A stretch of 17,419 bases of DNA from Candidatus Gallimonas caecicola (GTDB lineage Bacteria; Bacillota; Clostridia; Christensenellales; Borkfalkiaceae). The position numbers and the translations under genes are program-made. The DNA lies in NCBI GenBank assembly GCA_904394195.1, contig CAJFNH010000012.1, positions 1-17,419 on the forward strand. The letters are read 5' to 3'. Positions 1 through 6,146 of this stretch are shown one piece after another; the stretch's first letter is position 1; every line of letters starts with the position of its first letter. The notes under the pieces were generated by a model. That model did no database searches and was not told the DNA's origin. It was given only the letters and a program-made list of their open reading frames with translations.

Positions 1-297
1 ATGAGCGCGCGGCAGAAGGAGGAGGGCTGCATCGACGCCGAGGCAACGCTCAAATTCACGCTCACCGAGCGGCTGCACGCCTCCGTGCGCCTGGTCGCTT
101 CCGCCGAGGAGGGGGAGCCGGTCGCCGAAAACGACTGCGCCGTCAGCGTGTATGTCCCGCGTGCGGGCGACGGGCTGTGGGAGCTTGCCAAACGGCTGAA
201 CAAGTCGCCCGAGGAAGTGGTCGAAAGCAATCCCGATCTGGAATTTCCCATCCGTGAAGGACAGCGCGTCATCATCTACCGGAAGAAAGCGCTGTAA
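1..297 (+). CDS. C-terminal part of a SipL-like SPOCS/LysM spore-coat protein (5' end outside window)
   Basis: The last ~50 residues form a LysM module: VYVPRAGDGLWELAKRL, then SPEEVVESNPDL, then a basic tail after EGQRVIIY. The ~45 residues before it look like the end of a SPOCS (DUF3794) beta-domain, the arrangement seen in SipL of Clostridia, which anchors the spore coat to the forespore through SpoIVA. The frame is open from base 1 and full family members are several hundred residues long, so the ATG at position 1 is probably an internal Met and the gene is cut by the window edge. It ends in TAA at 295-297, directly before a hairpin terminator. A SipL-like gene ahead of ispE fits a sporulating Clostridia chromosome. 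The LysM call is firm; the SipL assignment rests on partial sequence and context. Confidence 0.75.
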   Translation: MSARQKEEGCIDAEATLKFTLTERLHASVRLVASAEEGEPVAENDCAVSVYVPRAGDGLWELAKRLNKSPEEVVESNPDLEFPIREGQRVIIYRKKAL

Positions 298-302
298 GCA
301 CT

Positions 303-336
303 GCGGGCACGGCATGCGCCGTGCCCGCAAATTTTC
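303..336 (+). terminator. Intrinsic terminator after the SipL-like gene
   Basis: A perfect 11-bp inverted repeat (303-313 pairing with 318-328) closes on a 4-nt ATGC loop. It is followed by AAATTTTC, a modest T tract. It starts 5 bases after the stop codon and separates the coat gene from the ispE promoter. Confidence 0.8.
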
Positions 337-348
337 ATGCGAACTTTC

Positions 349-377
349 TTGCATTGTGTGTGAAAATGTGCTACAAT
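349..377 (+). promoter_or_regulatory. Sigma-A promoter of ispE, leaderless geometry
   Basis: The -35 is TTGCAT at 349-354 and the -10 is TACAAT at 372-377, with a 17-bp spacer. The expected start of transcription is about 383-385, which coincides with the ATG at 385. An in-frame upstream ATG at 376 lies inside the -10 box and so cannot be on this transcript. Confidence 0.7.
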
Positions 378-384
378 GGCAAAG

Positions 385-1236
385 ATGGAAAGAGTCACCG
401 TCAGCGCGCGCGCGAAAGTCAACTTTACGCTGGACATTCTCGGCAGCGAGGGGGGATATCACCTGCTCGATACCCTCGTCTGCACGATAAACCTGAGCGA
501 CAGGGTGACGGCGCGCCGGCGTGCCGACAAAAGGGTCTGCGTTACGATCGGCGGCGTCGGGGCGGACGACATTCCGCCCGGGAACAACGCCCTGCGTGCG
601 GCGCAGGCATTCCTGCAGGCGTTCGGCACACAGGGTGCGGACATCTTCATTGAGCGGCATATCCCCGTCGGCGCCGGGCTGGGCAGCTCCTCCGCCGATG
701 CGGCGGGCGTGCTGCGCGCCCTTGCAAAGCTCTACGGAGCCTCGGACATGGTCCGCCTGAAGGCGCTTGCCGACGGGCTGGGCAGCGACACGGGGTACCT
801 TCTTACGGGCGGCTGGGCGCGCATGACGGGCAGGGGCGATCGGATCGTGCCCGTTGCGGACATGCCCCCCCTGTATCTTCTGCTGCTCTGCCCGCCCTCG
901 GGCGTGGCAACGGCGCAGTGCTTTGCGGAGTATGACCGCCGCGGGGAGCGCTATCCCGCCCGCACGCAGGCGGCGATCGACCTGCTCCGGCGGGAGGGCG
1001 CGCGCGGGGCGCGGCTGTTCGGCAATGCGCTCACGCAGGCTGCCGCGTCGCTCAACGGCGAGGTCGCGGCGGCGCTCGAGGCGGCTGCGGCGCTCTGCGC
1101 GTCGGGCGCGGGAATGACGGGCTCGGGCAGTGCGTGCTATGCGGTGTTCGGCAGCGCCCGCGCCTGCCGTGCGGCTGCCGCGCGGTATGCGGGCGGCGCG
1201 GCGGCGCTTTGCGTGCACACCGTTCCGACGGCATAA
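385..1236 (+). CDS. ispE: 4-diphosphocytidyl-2-C-methyl-D-erythritol kinase
   Basis: IspE is the GHMP-family kinase that phosphorylates the 2-hydroxyl of CDP-methylerythritol with ATP in the MEP isoprenoid pathway; it is cytosolic. The 283-residue product has the expected length. Visible motifs are ARAKVNFTL (catalytic Lys about residue 11), the ATP-binding glycine/serine loop PVGAGLGSSSADA (about 94-106), the catalytic Asp in GSDTGYLL (about 135; the family more often has GSDVPFFL) and the C-terminal GHMP motif MTGSGSACYAVF. I chose ATG 385 over ATG 376 because 376 overlaps the -10 box and the family motif begins a few residues after 385. There is no Shine-Dalgarno sequence, so the message is probably leaderless. 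The next gene starts 37 bases later with its own ribosome site, so the two are likely co-transcribed. Confidence 0.93.
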   Translation: MERVTVSARAKVNFTLDILGSEGGYHLLDTLVCTINLSDRVTARRRADKRVCVTIGGVGADDIPPGNNALRAAQAFLQAFGTQGADIFIERHIPVGAGLGSSSADAAGVLRALAKLYGASDMVRLKALADGLGSDTGYLLTGGWARMTGRGDRIVPVADMPPLYLLLLCPPSGVATAQCFAEYDRRGERYPARTQAAIDLLRREGARGARLFGNALTQAAASLNGEVAAALEAAAALCASGAGMTGSGSACYAVFGSARACRAAAARYAGGAAALCVHTVPTA

Positions 1237-1273
1237 ATATGGACGCGTCCGCGGGGCGCGGAAGGAGATAACG

Positions 1274-2191
1274 ATGGAAGAAAGGATCATCGACAAGGAC
1301 GAACTGCGCGGCGTGAAGCGCAGGCGCACGGACGGGGAAGAGGACGTCGTGGACGAGCTCTCCTCCGACGCGGAGCAGCCCGAAGAGGCCGCACAGGACT
1401 ATACTCTTGAGTTTGAAGGCGACGACTATGACGAGGATCTTGTCGGACTCACGCCCAGTCAGCTCAAGGAGGAACTCGAGCGCAGGGAACGCCTGCGGGC
1501 GGAAGCGCACGCCGAGAGCGAAAAGCGCGTTGCCGCCGGCGATGAAAAGTTTGCCGCCGGCGAATATGCCGCCGCGGCGGAGCAGTTCCGCGACGCGCTC
1601 GGCTATGAATATTCCGCCGGAACGGAGGAAAAGCTCTACGCGGCGGTCACCGAAAATTACATGAACGTGCGCCCCCTGCTCGAGCGGGAGACCGCCGAGG
1701 AGTTCTCCGCTGCGGACGAGGCGTGCCGCGCGCGCGTGCTGGAGGCGTTCGGCGAACAGCTGCGCGCCGAGCGCGCCGAAGCGGATGCCCGGGCGCAGCC
1801 GCTGCGCGAACGCGTTTCGGCGGCGCAGGCGGAGCGCAGGGCGCCCTTTGCCGCGAACAGAAAGTACTATCTCGTCCGCTTTCTTGCCTGCCTTGCGGCG
1901 CTTGTCGTCTTCGCGGTAGGGATTCTGGTGAGCTCGAGTTACCTTCTGCGCACGCAGAGCTCCGTGCCCACCATCCTGACCATCGTATTCGGCGTTCTGA
2001 CTTTTCTTGCGTTCGTTCTGTTCATCTACCTTTCGCGCAAGCTGATCGTCGCCGTGCGGCTGTGCCGGGAGAACGAGAAGCTCTCGTCCACCGAAGAGGG
2101 CGCGCAGCTCGCCGGACTGGAGGAGCGCATCGCCTGCCTTGACCTGGTGCTCGGCACGAAGACGCAGGAGGGCGCGGAAGAGGCGCAATAA
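1274..2191 (+). CDS. Acidic protein with a TPR-like helical segment and two C-terminal membrane helices, function unknown
   Basis: I do not recognise a named family. The 305-residue product starts at ATG 1274 behind AAGGAGAT with good spacing; the frame is open further upstream only as overlap with ispE. Residues 1-60 are strongly charged and acidic. Residues 60-190 are Ala/Glu/Arg-rich and helical, with a TPR-like stretch (AAGDEKFAAGEYAAAAEQF) that resembles half of a tetratricopeptide repeat. Two hydrophobic segments lie at about 199-221 and 232-254, followed by a charged tail of about 50 residues. This predicts a bitopic hairpin with both large ends on the same, probably cytoplasmic, side. 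It follows ispE and ends 19 bases before a strong terminator. A role in envelope or protein-complex assembly is conceivable but not shown. Confidence 0.8.
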   Translation: MEERIIDKDELRGVKRRRTDGEEDVVDELSSDAEQPEEAAQDYTLEFEGDDYDEDLVGLTPSQLKEELERRERLRAEAHAESEKRVAAGDEKFAAGEYAAAAEQFRDALGYEYSAGTEEKLYAAVTENYMNVRPLLERETAEEFSAADEACRARVLEAFGEQLRAERAEADARAQPLRERVSAAQAERRAPFAANRKYYLVRFLACLAALVVFAVGILVSSSYLLRTQSSVPTILTIVFGVLTFLAFVLFIYLSRKLIVAVRLCRENEKLSSTEEGAQLAGLEERIACLDLVLGTKTQEGAEEAQ

Positions 2192-2210
2192 AGCAAAATC
2201 GGGATATGTA

Positions 2211-2237
2211 TGCCGCGGCTTGCCGCGGCATTTTTTT
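2211..2237 (+). terminator. Strong intrinsic terminator after the ispE operon
   Basis: TGCCGCGGC (2211-2219) pairs perfectly with GCCGCGGCA (2222-2230) across a 2-nt gap and is followed by seven T residues (2231-2237). Confidence 0.92.
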
Positions 2238-2271
2238 CGCCAAAAGGGGCGGAAAAATTTCGGAAAAGGTA

Positions 2272-2300
2272 TTTACAACGGGCAAAGAATCGTATATAAT
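2272..2300 (+). promoter_or_regulatory. Sigma-A promoter of the phosphotransferase gene
   Basis: TTTACA at 2272-2277 and TATAAT at 2295-2300 are separated by 17 bp. The predicted transcription start (about 2306-2307) falls on an in-frame ATG at 2306; the alternative start at 2330 has a ribosome site between them. Confidence 0.75.
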
Positions 2301-2329
2301 ATGCTATGGAAAAGGAGGATAAAGGAACT

Positions 2330-3070
2330 ATGGAACTCATTCATGAAAGTGCGGGCAAAAAACTGTACCGCGACGGGGACAAGCTCATCAAGTCATTTGA
2401 CGAGAGCTATTCCAAGGCGAACATTCTCAACGAAGCGCTCAACCAGGCGCGCGTGGAGGAGACCAGCCTCAACATCCCCAAGATCCTTGCCGTCACCGTG
2501 GTGGACGGCAGGTGGGCGATCGTGCGCGAGCTCATCGAAGGCGAAACGCTCGAGTCGCTCATGGCAAAGCATCCCGAAAAGGAGGACGAGTACCTCAATT
2601 TCTTCGTCGACCTGCAGATCCGCATGAGCAAGGAGCGCGTGCCGCTCCTGGGGCATCTGCGCGACAAGATGCACATGAAGATCTCGTCGAGCGCCTATCC
2701 CGCCACGGTGCGCTATGACCTGCATATGCGCCTGGACGGTCTGCCCCGCCATATCAAACTGTGTCACGGCGACTTCCAGCCCAGCAACGTCATCATCACC
2801 AAGGACGGCACGCCTTACATCATCGACTGGTCGCACGCCACGCAGGGCAACGGCTCGGCGGACGCTGCGCGCACCTATCTCATCTTCAAACTGCAGGGTA
2901 AGGATGAACTTGCGGAAAAGTATCTGAATCTCTTCTGCACCAAGACGGATACGGCGATCCAGTATGTTCAGCGCATCCTTCCCATCGTTGCGGCTTCGCA
3001 GTCCGTCAAGGGCAAGCCGGAGGAGAAGGAATTCCTCGACAAGTGGGTCAACGTCTGCGACTGGCAGTGA
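2330..3070 (+). CDS. Aminoglycoside phosphotransferase / protein-kinase-like fold protein
   Basis: This is a soluble kinase-like phosphotransferase of the APH/choline-kinase superfamily. In the 246-residue product the likely ATP-binding Lys lies in KLIKSF (about 21). The hinge is WAIVRELIEGETL (62-74). The catalytic loop is HGDFQPSN (146-153), with Asp148 as putative base and Asn153 as metal ligand. The metal-binding Asp is in IIDW (166). The substrate is not deducible; relatives act on antibiotics, sugars or choline, and many are uncharacterised. I chose ATG 2330 because AGGAGG lies at 2313-2318. ATG 2306 is in frame, would add 8 residues (MEKEDKGT) and would give a leaderless start. It is monocistronic: its own promoter precedes it and two hairpins follow. 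Confidence 0.85.
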   Translation: MELIHESAGKKLYRDGDKLIKSFDESYSKANILNEALNQARVEETSLNIPKILAVTVVDGRWAIVRELIEGETLESLMAKHPEKEDEYLNFFVDLQIRMSKERVPLLGHLRDKMHMKISSSAYPATVRYDLHMRLDGLPRHIKLCHGDFQPSNVIITKDGTPYIIDWSHATQGNGSADAARTYLIFKLQGKDELAEKYLNLFCTKTDTAIQYVQRILPIVAASQSVKGKPEEKEFLDKWVNVCDWQ

Positions 3071-3076
3071 AAGAGT

Positions 3077-3117
3077 TCACGAAATTCTTTTCGAACTGAC
3101 GAAAAGAATTCCCGTGA
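3077..3117 (+). repeat. Long hairpin immediately after the phosphotransferase gene
   Basis: The arm TCACGAAATTCTTTTCG (3077-3093) pairs with 3100-3117 (CGAAAAGAATT then CCCGTGA) through about 16 bp with one small bulge and a 6-nt loop. There is no T tract after it, so it may stabilise the mRNA 3' end rather than terminate. Confidence 0.6.
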
Positions 3118-3130
3118 GTTTGAGAGACAC

Positions 3131-3164
3131 CCCGCGGGCACGCCTTCGGCTGACCGCGGGTTTT
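3131..3164 (+). terminator. Probable intrinsic terminator of the phosphotransferase gene
   Basis: CCCGCGG (3131-3137) pairs with CCGCGGG (3154-3160), with a small inner GCC-TTC-GGC hairpin, and is followed by TTTTCTCTC. Confidence 0.6.
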
Positions 3165-3170
3165 CTCTCG

Positions 3171-3242
3171 CCGCCGCTATTTTCGCAACAGTATACCCGC
3201 GGCGGCTTCACTCTTTCCGCGAAAGCCGCGTGAGCGGCAAAT
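3171..3242. repeat. 72-bp direct repeat, copy 1
   Basis: Bases 3171-3242 recur without a mismatch at 3363-3434, exactly 192 bp downstream. The unit contains internal complementary segments: CCGCCGC near its start against GCGGCGG, and CCGCGAAAGCCGCG further on. No credible gene is present: readable frames through it have no ribosome site and give repeat-derived peptides. It lies in the 560-bp gene-free stretch 3071-3630. Confidence 0.9.
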
Positions 3243-3258
3243 TGAGGCGCGCTGCGCA

Positions 3259-3343
3259 GGGCAACCCTGCTTGCGCAGCATGATTGTAGCAAGGGCAACC
3301 CTGCTTGCGCAGCATGATTGTAGCAAGGGCAACCCTGCTTGCG
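3259..3343. repeat. 34-bp tandem repeat, 2.5 copies
   Basis: The unit begins GGGCAACCCTGCTTGC and repeats with a 34-bp period at 3259, 3293 and 3327; the third copy stops after 17 bases. The copies are identical and sit between the two 72-bp repeats. Each unit contains GGGCAACCC, an imperfect inverted repeat. Confidence 0.92.
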
Positions 3344-3362
3344 GGAGAGATTTATAGCCTCT

Positions 3363-3434
3363 CCGCCGCTATTTTCGCAACAGTATACCCGCGGCGGCTT
3401 CACTCTTTCCGCGAAAGCCGCGTGAGCGGCAAAT
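3363..3434. repeat. 72-bp direct repeat, copy 2
   Basis: This is an exact copy of 3171-3242. With copy 1 it brackets the 34-bp tandem array, a layout that suggests duplication of a small composite intergenic element. Confidence 0.9.
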
Positions 3435-3509
3435 CGGGGCGCAAAAGGCATAACGCAGTGACGCCTTTTGCCACGCTGTTATAGCAAAGGCAATCTTCCC
3501 ATTTTCCCG

Positions 3510-3530
3510 CCTCCCCTTTGTAAGGGGAGG
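3510..3530. repeat. CCTCCCCTT hairpin of an intergenic repeat type
   Basis: CCTCCCCTT (3510-3518) and AAGGGGAGG (3522-3530) form a perfect 9-bp stem with a 3-nt loop, followed by GGTAGGGTGGGG. From memory, similar 'cccctttgtaagggg' sequences are scattered between genes in many gut Firmicutes; I cannot verify the copy number here. Confidence 0.6.
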
Positions 3531-3559
3531 GTAGGGTGGGGTAGCCGAATGAAAACACC

Positions 3560-3597
3560 GAAGGGGCTGCGCCGGAAGGCGCGGCTCCTTCTTGTTT
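3560..3597 (+). terminator. Hairpin just upstream of the tcdA promoter, terminator-like
   Basis: A 14-bp stem with two G-T pairs (3560-3573 with 3578-3591) is capped by a GGAA tetraloop and followed by a loose T-rich run, TTGTTT. It overlaps the upstream edge of the tcdA -35 box and would insulate tcdA from read-through. Confidence 0.6.
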
Positions 3598-3624
3598 GAC
3601 AAAGGCGTCTGCCTGCGGTATAAT
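3596..3624 (+). promoter_or_regulatory. Consensus sigma-A promoter of tcdA, leaderless geometry
   Basis: A perfect TTGACA (3596-3601) and a perfect TATAAT (3619-3624) are separated by 17 bp. Seven bases after the -10, the expected transcription start (3631) is the A of the tcdA start codon. No ribosome-binding site is present. Confidence 0.88.
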
Positions 3625-3630
3625 AGAGCC

Positions 3631-4311
3631 ATGGAAGAGCAGTTCAGCCGCAGCGCCCTGCTTCTGGGGGCGGACGGTGTGGAAAAACTCAAAAAGAGCA
3701 GCGTTGCCCTGTTCGGCCTGGGGGGCGTTGGCAGCTGGTGTGCCGAAGCGCTCGCCCGCGCCGGCGTGGGGCAGATCACCCTTGTGGACAAGGACCGCGT
3801 GGAGGAGAGCAATATCAACCGTCAGCTCGTCGCCCTGCATTCCACTGTCGGGCGGGCAAAGGTACAGGTCATGCGGGAGCGCATCGGCGATATCTTCCCC
3901 GCCTGCCGCGTAGAGGCGCACGAGCTCTTTTATCTGCCCGAAACGGCGCATCTTGTGCCCCTTCAAGGGTACAGTTTTGTTGCCGATTGCATCGATAATA
4001 TGACGGCAAAGGTGCACCTCGTCTGCGCGGCGCAGGCGGCGGGAGTGCCCGTCGTTTCGGCGATGGGGGCGGGGAACAAAGTGGATGCGGCGGCGCTGCG
4101 CGTGAGCGACCTGTGCGCAACGCACACCGACCCGTTGGCGCGCATCCTGCGCAGGGAGCTCAAAAGACGGGGCGTCGAACACCTGCCCGTCGTCTGGTCG
4201 GATGAGCGCCCCGCAAAACGCACCGCGGACATGGTTGGCTCCGTTCCCTTCGTGCCCTCCGCCATGGGGCTCATCATGGCGGGCTATATCATCGGAGAAC
4301 TTGTCAAATGA
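3631..4311 (+). CDS. tcdA: tRNA threonylcarbamoyladenosine dehydratase (TcdA/CsdL, E1-like)
   Basis: TcdA is an E1-like ATP-dependent enzyme that cyclises t6A37 of ANN-decoding tRNAs to ct6A. The 226-residue product has the family pattern from its first residues: EEQFSRSALLLGADGVEKL, the Rossmann loop FGLGGVGS (28-35), VDKD, NINRQ, then CIDNMTAKV, MGAGNKVD and the C-terminal GSVPFVPSAMGLIMAG. The ERPAK segment with the preceding RRELKRRGVEHLPVVWSDE separates it from ThiF and MoeB. The start is fixed by this N-terminal similarity and by the promoter, which leaves no 5' leader; translation must initiate on the 5'-terminal AUG. Its last codons overlap the next gene by 4 bases (ATGA), so it is translationally coupled to a cysteine desulfurase, as CsdL is functionally linked to CsdA in Escherichia coli. 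Confidence 0.93.
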   Translation: MEEQFSRSALLLGADGVEKLKKSSVALFGLGGVGSWCAEALARAGVGQITLVDKDRVEESNINRQLVALHSTVGRAKVQVMRERIGDIFPACRVEAHELFYLPETAHLVPLQGYSFVADCIDNMTAKVHLVCAAQAAGVPVVSAMGAGNKVDAAALRVSDLCATHTDPLARILRRELKRRGVEHLPVVWSDERPAKRTADMVGSVPFVPSAMGLIMAGYIIGELVK

Positions 4312-5423
4312 TCTATCTGGACTATGCTGCAACCTCCCCCGTGCGGCGGGAGGTACTGGAGGCGATGCTGCCCTGTTTTACGCAGCAGTACGGCAATCCG
4401 GATTCTCTGCATGCCTGCGGCAGGCAGGCGGCGTTCGCGCTGCGCATGGCGCGCGATGAGATCGCCGCTCTTCTGGGTGTACAGCCTGCCGAAGTGTACT
4501 TCACCTCGGGCGGTACGGAGGCGGATAACTGGGCGGTGCGCTGCATCGCGCAGGACGGGAAGGGGGGCGTGCTGCTCTCGCCCATCGAACACGCGGCGGC
4601 ATTGCAGGCGGCGCGCTTTTGCGCTCGGTACGCCGTATGCCGCGTGGGGGAGGACGGCGTCGTATCCCCCGACCATGTCCGCGATCTGCTTTCGAACAGC
4701 GGGGGCATGTCGCTGGTGTGCGTGATGGCGGTCAACAACGAGACGGGCTGCGTGCAGCCCGTGGAAGAACTTGCCGGCGCCGCCCATGCTCACGGGGCGT
4801 ATTTCTTTTCCGACTGCGTGCAGGCGGCTGCCTCCTGCGATCTGAAGGAGCTCGCGCGCCATTGCGACGCGCTCGCGCTCTCCGCACACAAGGTGGGCGG
4901 ACCCAAGGGCGTGGGGGCGCTCATCGTCAAAAAGGGGGTGCCACTCGCGCCCCTCATCGCGGGGGGCGAACAGGAGCGCGGACTGCGCGGCGGCACTTCC
5001 AATGTGGCGGGCGCCGTGGGGTTTGCGCGTGCGCTTGCGCTTGCGCAGGCGGAACGGGAAGCGTTCGTGCGCCACACCGGCTCGCTGCGCGACGGCTTCG
5101 AGCAGTATATCCTCTGCGAACTGGGCGGCGACGTGCGCGTGGACGGAGAGCGGCGCGCGCCCAATATTTCCCACCTCACCTTTGCAAGGGGGGGCACGGC
5201 GTTTCTGAACGCGCTCGATCTGGCGGGCGTTGCCTGTTCGGGCGGGGCGGCCTGTTCGGCGCACAGCGCGCTGCCTTCGCATGTTCTCATGGCGATGGGG
5301 CGCAGCGAGGAGGAGTCCCTGCGCGGCGTGCGTTTTTCCTTCGGAATGTGCACATCGGAAGAGGAAGCCCGCGAAGCCGCGCGCATCGTTGCGGCGACCT
5401 ACAAAAAGTTCGTTTCCGCATGA
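4308..5423 (+). CDS. Cysteine desulfurase (NifS/IscS-type, PLP-dependent)
   Basis: Class V aminotransferase-fold enzyme that removes sulfur from L-cysteine, leaving alanine and an enzyme persulfide for Fe-S clusters or tRNA thiolation. Of 371 residues, the visible sites are: YLDYAATSP at the N-terminus; SGGTEADN (PLP phosphate pocket, 67-74); His95 in SPIEH; NNETG (143-147); Asp169 in FFSDCVQA; the Schiff-base Lys195 in SAHKVGGPKG; the QERGLRGGTSN signature (222-232); and the persulfide Cys316 in the loop SGGAACSAHS. A second Cys lies at 310. The start ATG overlaps the tcdA stop by ATGA. The short active-site loop resembles group I (NifS/IscS) enzymes rather than SufS. The partner scaffold is not in the window. 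It is followed by a weak hairpin (5426-5439). Confidence 0.93.
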   Translation: MIYLDYAATSPVRREVLEAMLPCFTQQYGNPDSLHACGRQAAFALRMARDEIAALLGVQPAEVYFTSGGTEADNWAVRCIAQDGKGGVLLSPIEHAAALQAARFCARYAVCRVGEDGVVSPDHVRDLLSNSGGMSLVCVMAVNNETGCVQPVEELAGAAHAHGAYFFSDCVQAAASCDLKELARHCDALALSAHKVGGPKGVGALIVKKGVPLAPLIAGGEQERGLRGGTSNVAGAVGFARALALAQAEREAFVRHTGSLRDGFEQYILCELGGDVRVDGERRAPNISHLTFARGGTAFLNALDLAGVACSGGAACSAHSALPSHVLMAMGRSEEESLRGVRFSFGMCTSEEEAREAARIVAATYKKFVSA

Positions 5424-5496
5424 ACGTGCGTTGACGCACAATGCTTTTCTGCCCCATTCCCCCTGTTTCCCCCCCTTCCCGCGGGGAAGAGGGGAG

Positions 5497-5639
5497 GGAG
5501 TGGAAAAGGCCGGCCTTGTCCCTTTGGGAAACGGAAAGGAAAGACCGGTGCACGCACTTTTGGGGAGCGGAGAGGAAAGGCCGGCCTTGCCCCTTTGGGG
5601 AGTGGAGAGGAAAGACCGACGCGACGCCCCTTTGGAAAG
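5497..5639. repeat. 36-bp imperfect tandem repeat, four copies, in a gene-free stretch
   Basis: Units start at 5497, 5533, 5569 and 5604 (36, 36, 35 and 36 bp). Each runs GGARWGGAAARR-CCGG or similar, then a CCCTTTGG block. Upstream, CTTCCC-GCG-GGGAAG (5475-5489) forms a hairpin. The whole 5424-5699 interval holds no credible gene: frames across the repeat give Pro/Arg/Lys-rich repetitive peptides on both strands, and the only ribosome site (5691-5696) belongs to the following gene. The CCCCTTTGGGG elements recall the hairpin at 3510-3530. Confidence 0.8.
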
Positions 5640-5699
5640 AGGGGAAGAAGCGAAAGGACATCTGCATATACATTGCACAAAAAACACATCGGAGGAAGT

Positions 5700-6008
5700 A
5701 TGATCAGGCATATCGTTTGTTTCAGGATGAAAGAGGGCTGCAGCGCTCGGGAGGCGCGGCAGATGCTGCTGTCCATGCGCGGACGGGAGGAGACGGCGCT
5801 CGCCGTGGAGGCGGGCGTGGATACGCTGCGCTCTCCGCGTTCGTATGACCTTGTGCTCATCGTCACGCTCGCGGACCGCGCCGCGCTGGAGCGCTACCAG
5901 ACGGCGGGCTATCACGCCCATACCGTCAAGCCGTACATGCACGCGGTGACCGACACCGCGATGTCCGTATCGGTGGATTTTGAGACGGAGGAGGGGGAAC
6001 AGCCCTGA
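5700..6008 (+). CDS. Dabb (stress-responsive alpha/beta-barrel) domain protein
   Basis: A 102-residue protein covering one dimeric ferredoxin-like Dabb domain. The typical opening MIRHIVCFRMKEG and the later block SYDLVLIVTLADRAALERYQ, followed by YHAHTVKPYM, match the family pattern (R.YDL.L...F....L..Y..HP.H). Members are small cytosolic proteins of mostly unknown role; some plant and fungal relatives are cyclases or stress-induced. ATG 5700 is chosen because GGAGG lies at 5691-5695 with ideal spacing; the frame is open upstream only through repeat sequence. No convincing sigma-A promoter was found in the repeats ahead of it. A terminator follows 26 bases after the stop, so it is a single-gene unit or the tail of the desulfurase operon. 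Confidence 0.85.
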   Translation: MIRHIVCFRMKEGCSAREARQMLLSMRGREETALAVEAGVDTLRSPRSYDLVLIVTLADRAALERYQTAGYHAHTVKPYMHAVTDTAMSVSVDFETEEGEQP

Positions 6009-6034
6009 TTTTCGGGAAATCGCACAAATAACCG

Positions 6035-6066
6035 CGCTGCCGACGTCGTTCGACAGCGTTTTTTTC
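6035..6066 (+). terminator. Intrinsic terminator after the Dabb gene
   Basis: CGCTG (6035-6039) with CAGCG (6054-6058), continued inward by CGA/TCG after one C-A mismatch, is followed by TTTTTTT from 6059. Confidence 0.8.
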
Positions 6067-6087
6067 TTCTAAACGCACCGCAAGCGG

Positions 6088-6095
6088 CATACATT
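6088..6095 (+). promoter_or_regulatory. Candidate mother-cell sigma (sigma-E/K) -10 element of spoIVF
   Basis: CATACATT at 6088-6095 matches the Bacillus sigma-E -10 consensus CATACA-T, and with the next base also fits the sigma-K form CATANNNTA. It lies 52 bases before the spoIVFA start. A convincing -35 at the usual 13-15 bp spacing is not visible (best is TTCTAAA near 6067-6073). In Bacillus the spoIVF operon is sigma-E controlled, so context supports it. Confidence 0.4.
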
Positions 6096-6146
6096 ATGAT
6101 AGCTTGGCGGGATAGACCGCCCGACAATTCATCAAGAGGTGTGGTT

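Noticed and set aside
1052..2188. 378-codon open frame on the minus strand opposite ispE and the following gene
   Set aside because: It is antisense to ispE and a gene with a good ribosome site; it is composition-driven.
3077..3451. 124-codon frame on the minus strand over the 72-bp repeats
   Set aside because: Its peptide is simply the translated direct and tandem repeats with duplicated segments, and no start signal is present.
4308..5423. Cysteine desulfurase as a phosphorothioation DndA or other defence component
   Set aside because: No dnd or other defence gene is adjacent; the ATGA coupling to tcdA fits a tRNA-modification or Fe-S housekeeping role.
5661..5674. TATACATT-like sequence before the Dabb gene as a sporulation or sigma-A promoter
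   Set aside because: No -35 partner at a usable distance; the match alone is too weak.
4284..5942. 552-codon open frame on the minus strand across the cysteine desulfurase, the 36-bp repeats and the Dabb gene
   Set aside because: It is antisense to two recognisable genes and reads through tandem repeats, producing a low-complexity Pro/Arg/Lys-rich product with no ribosome site.
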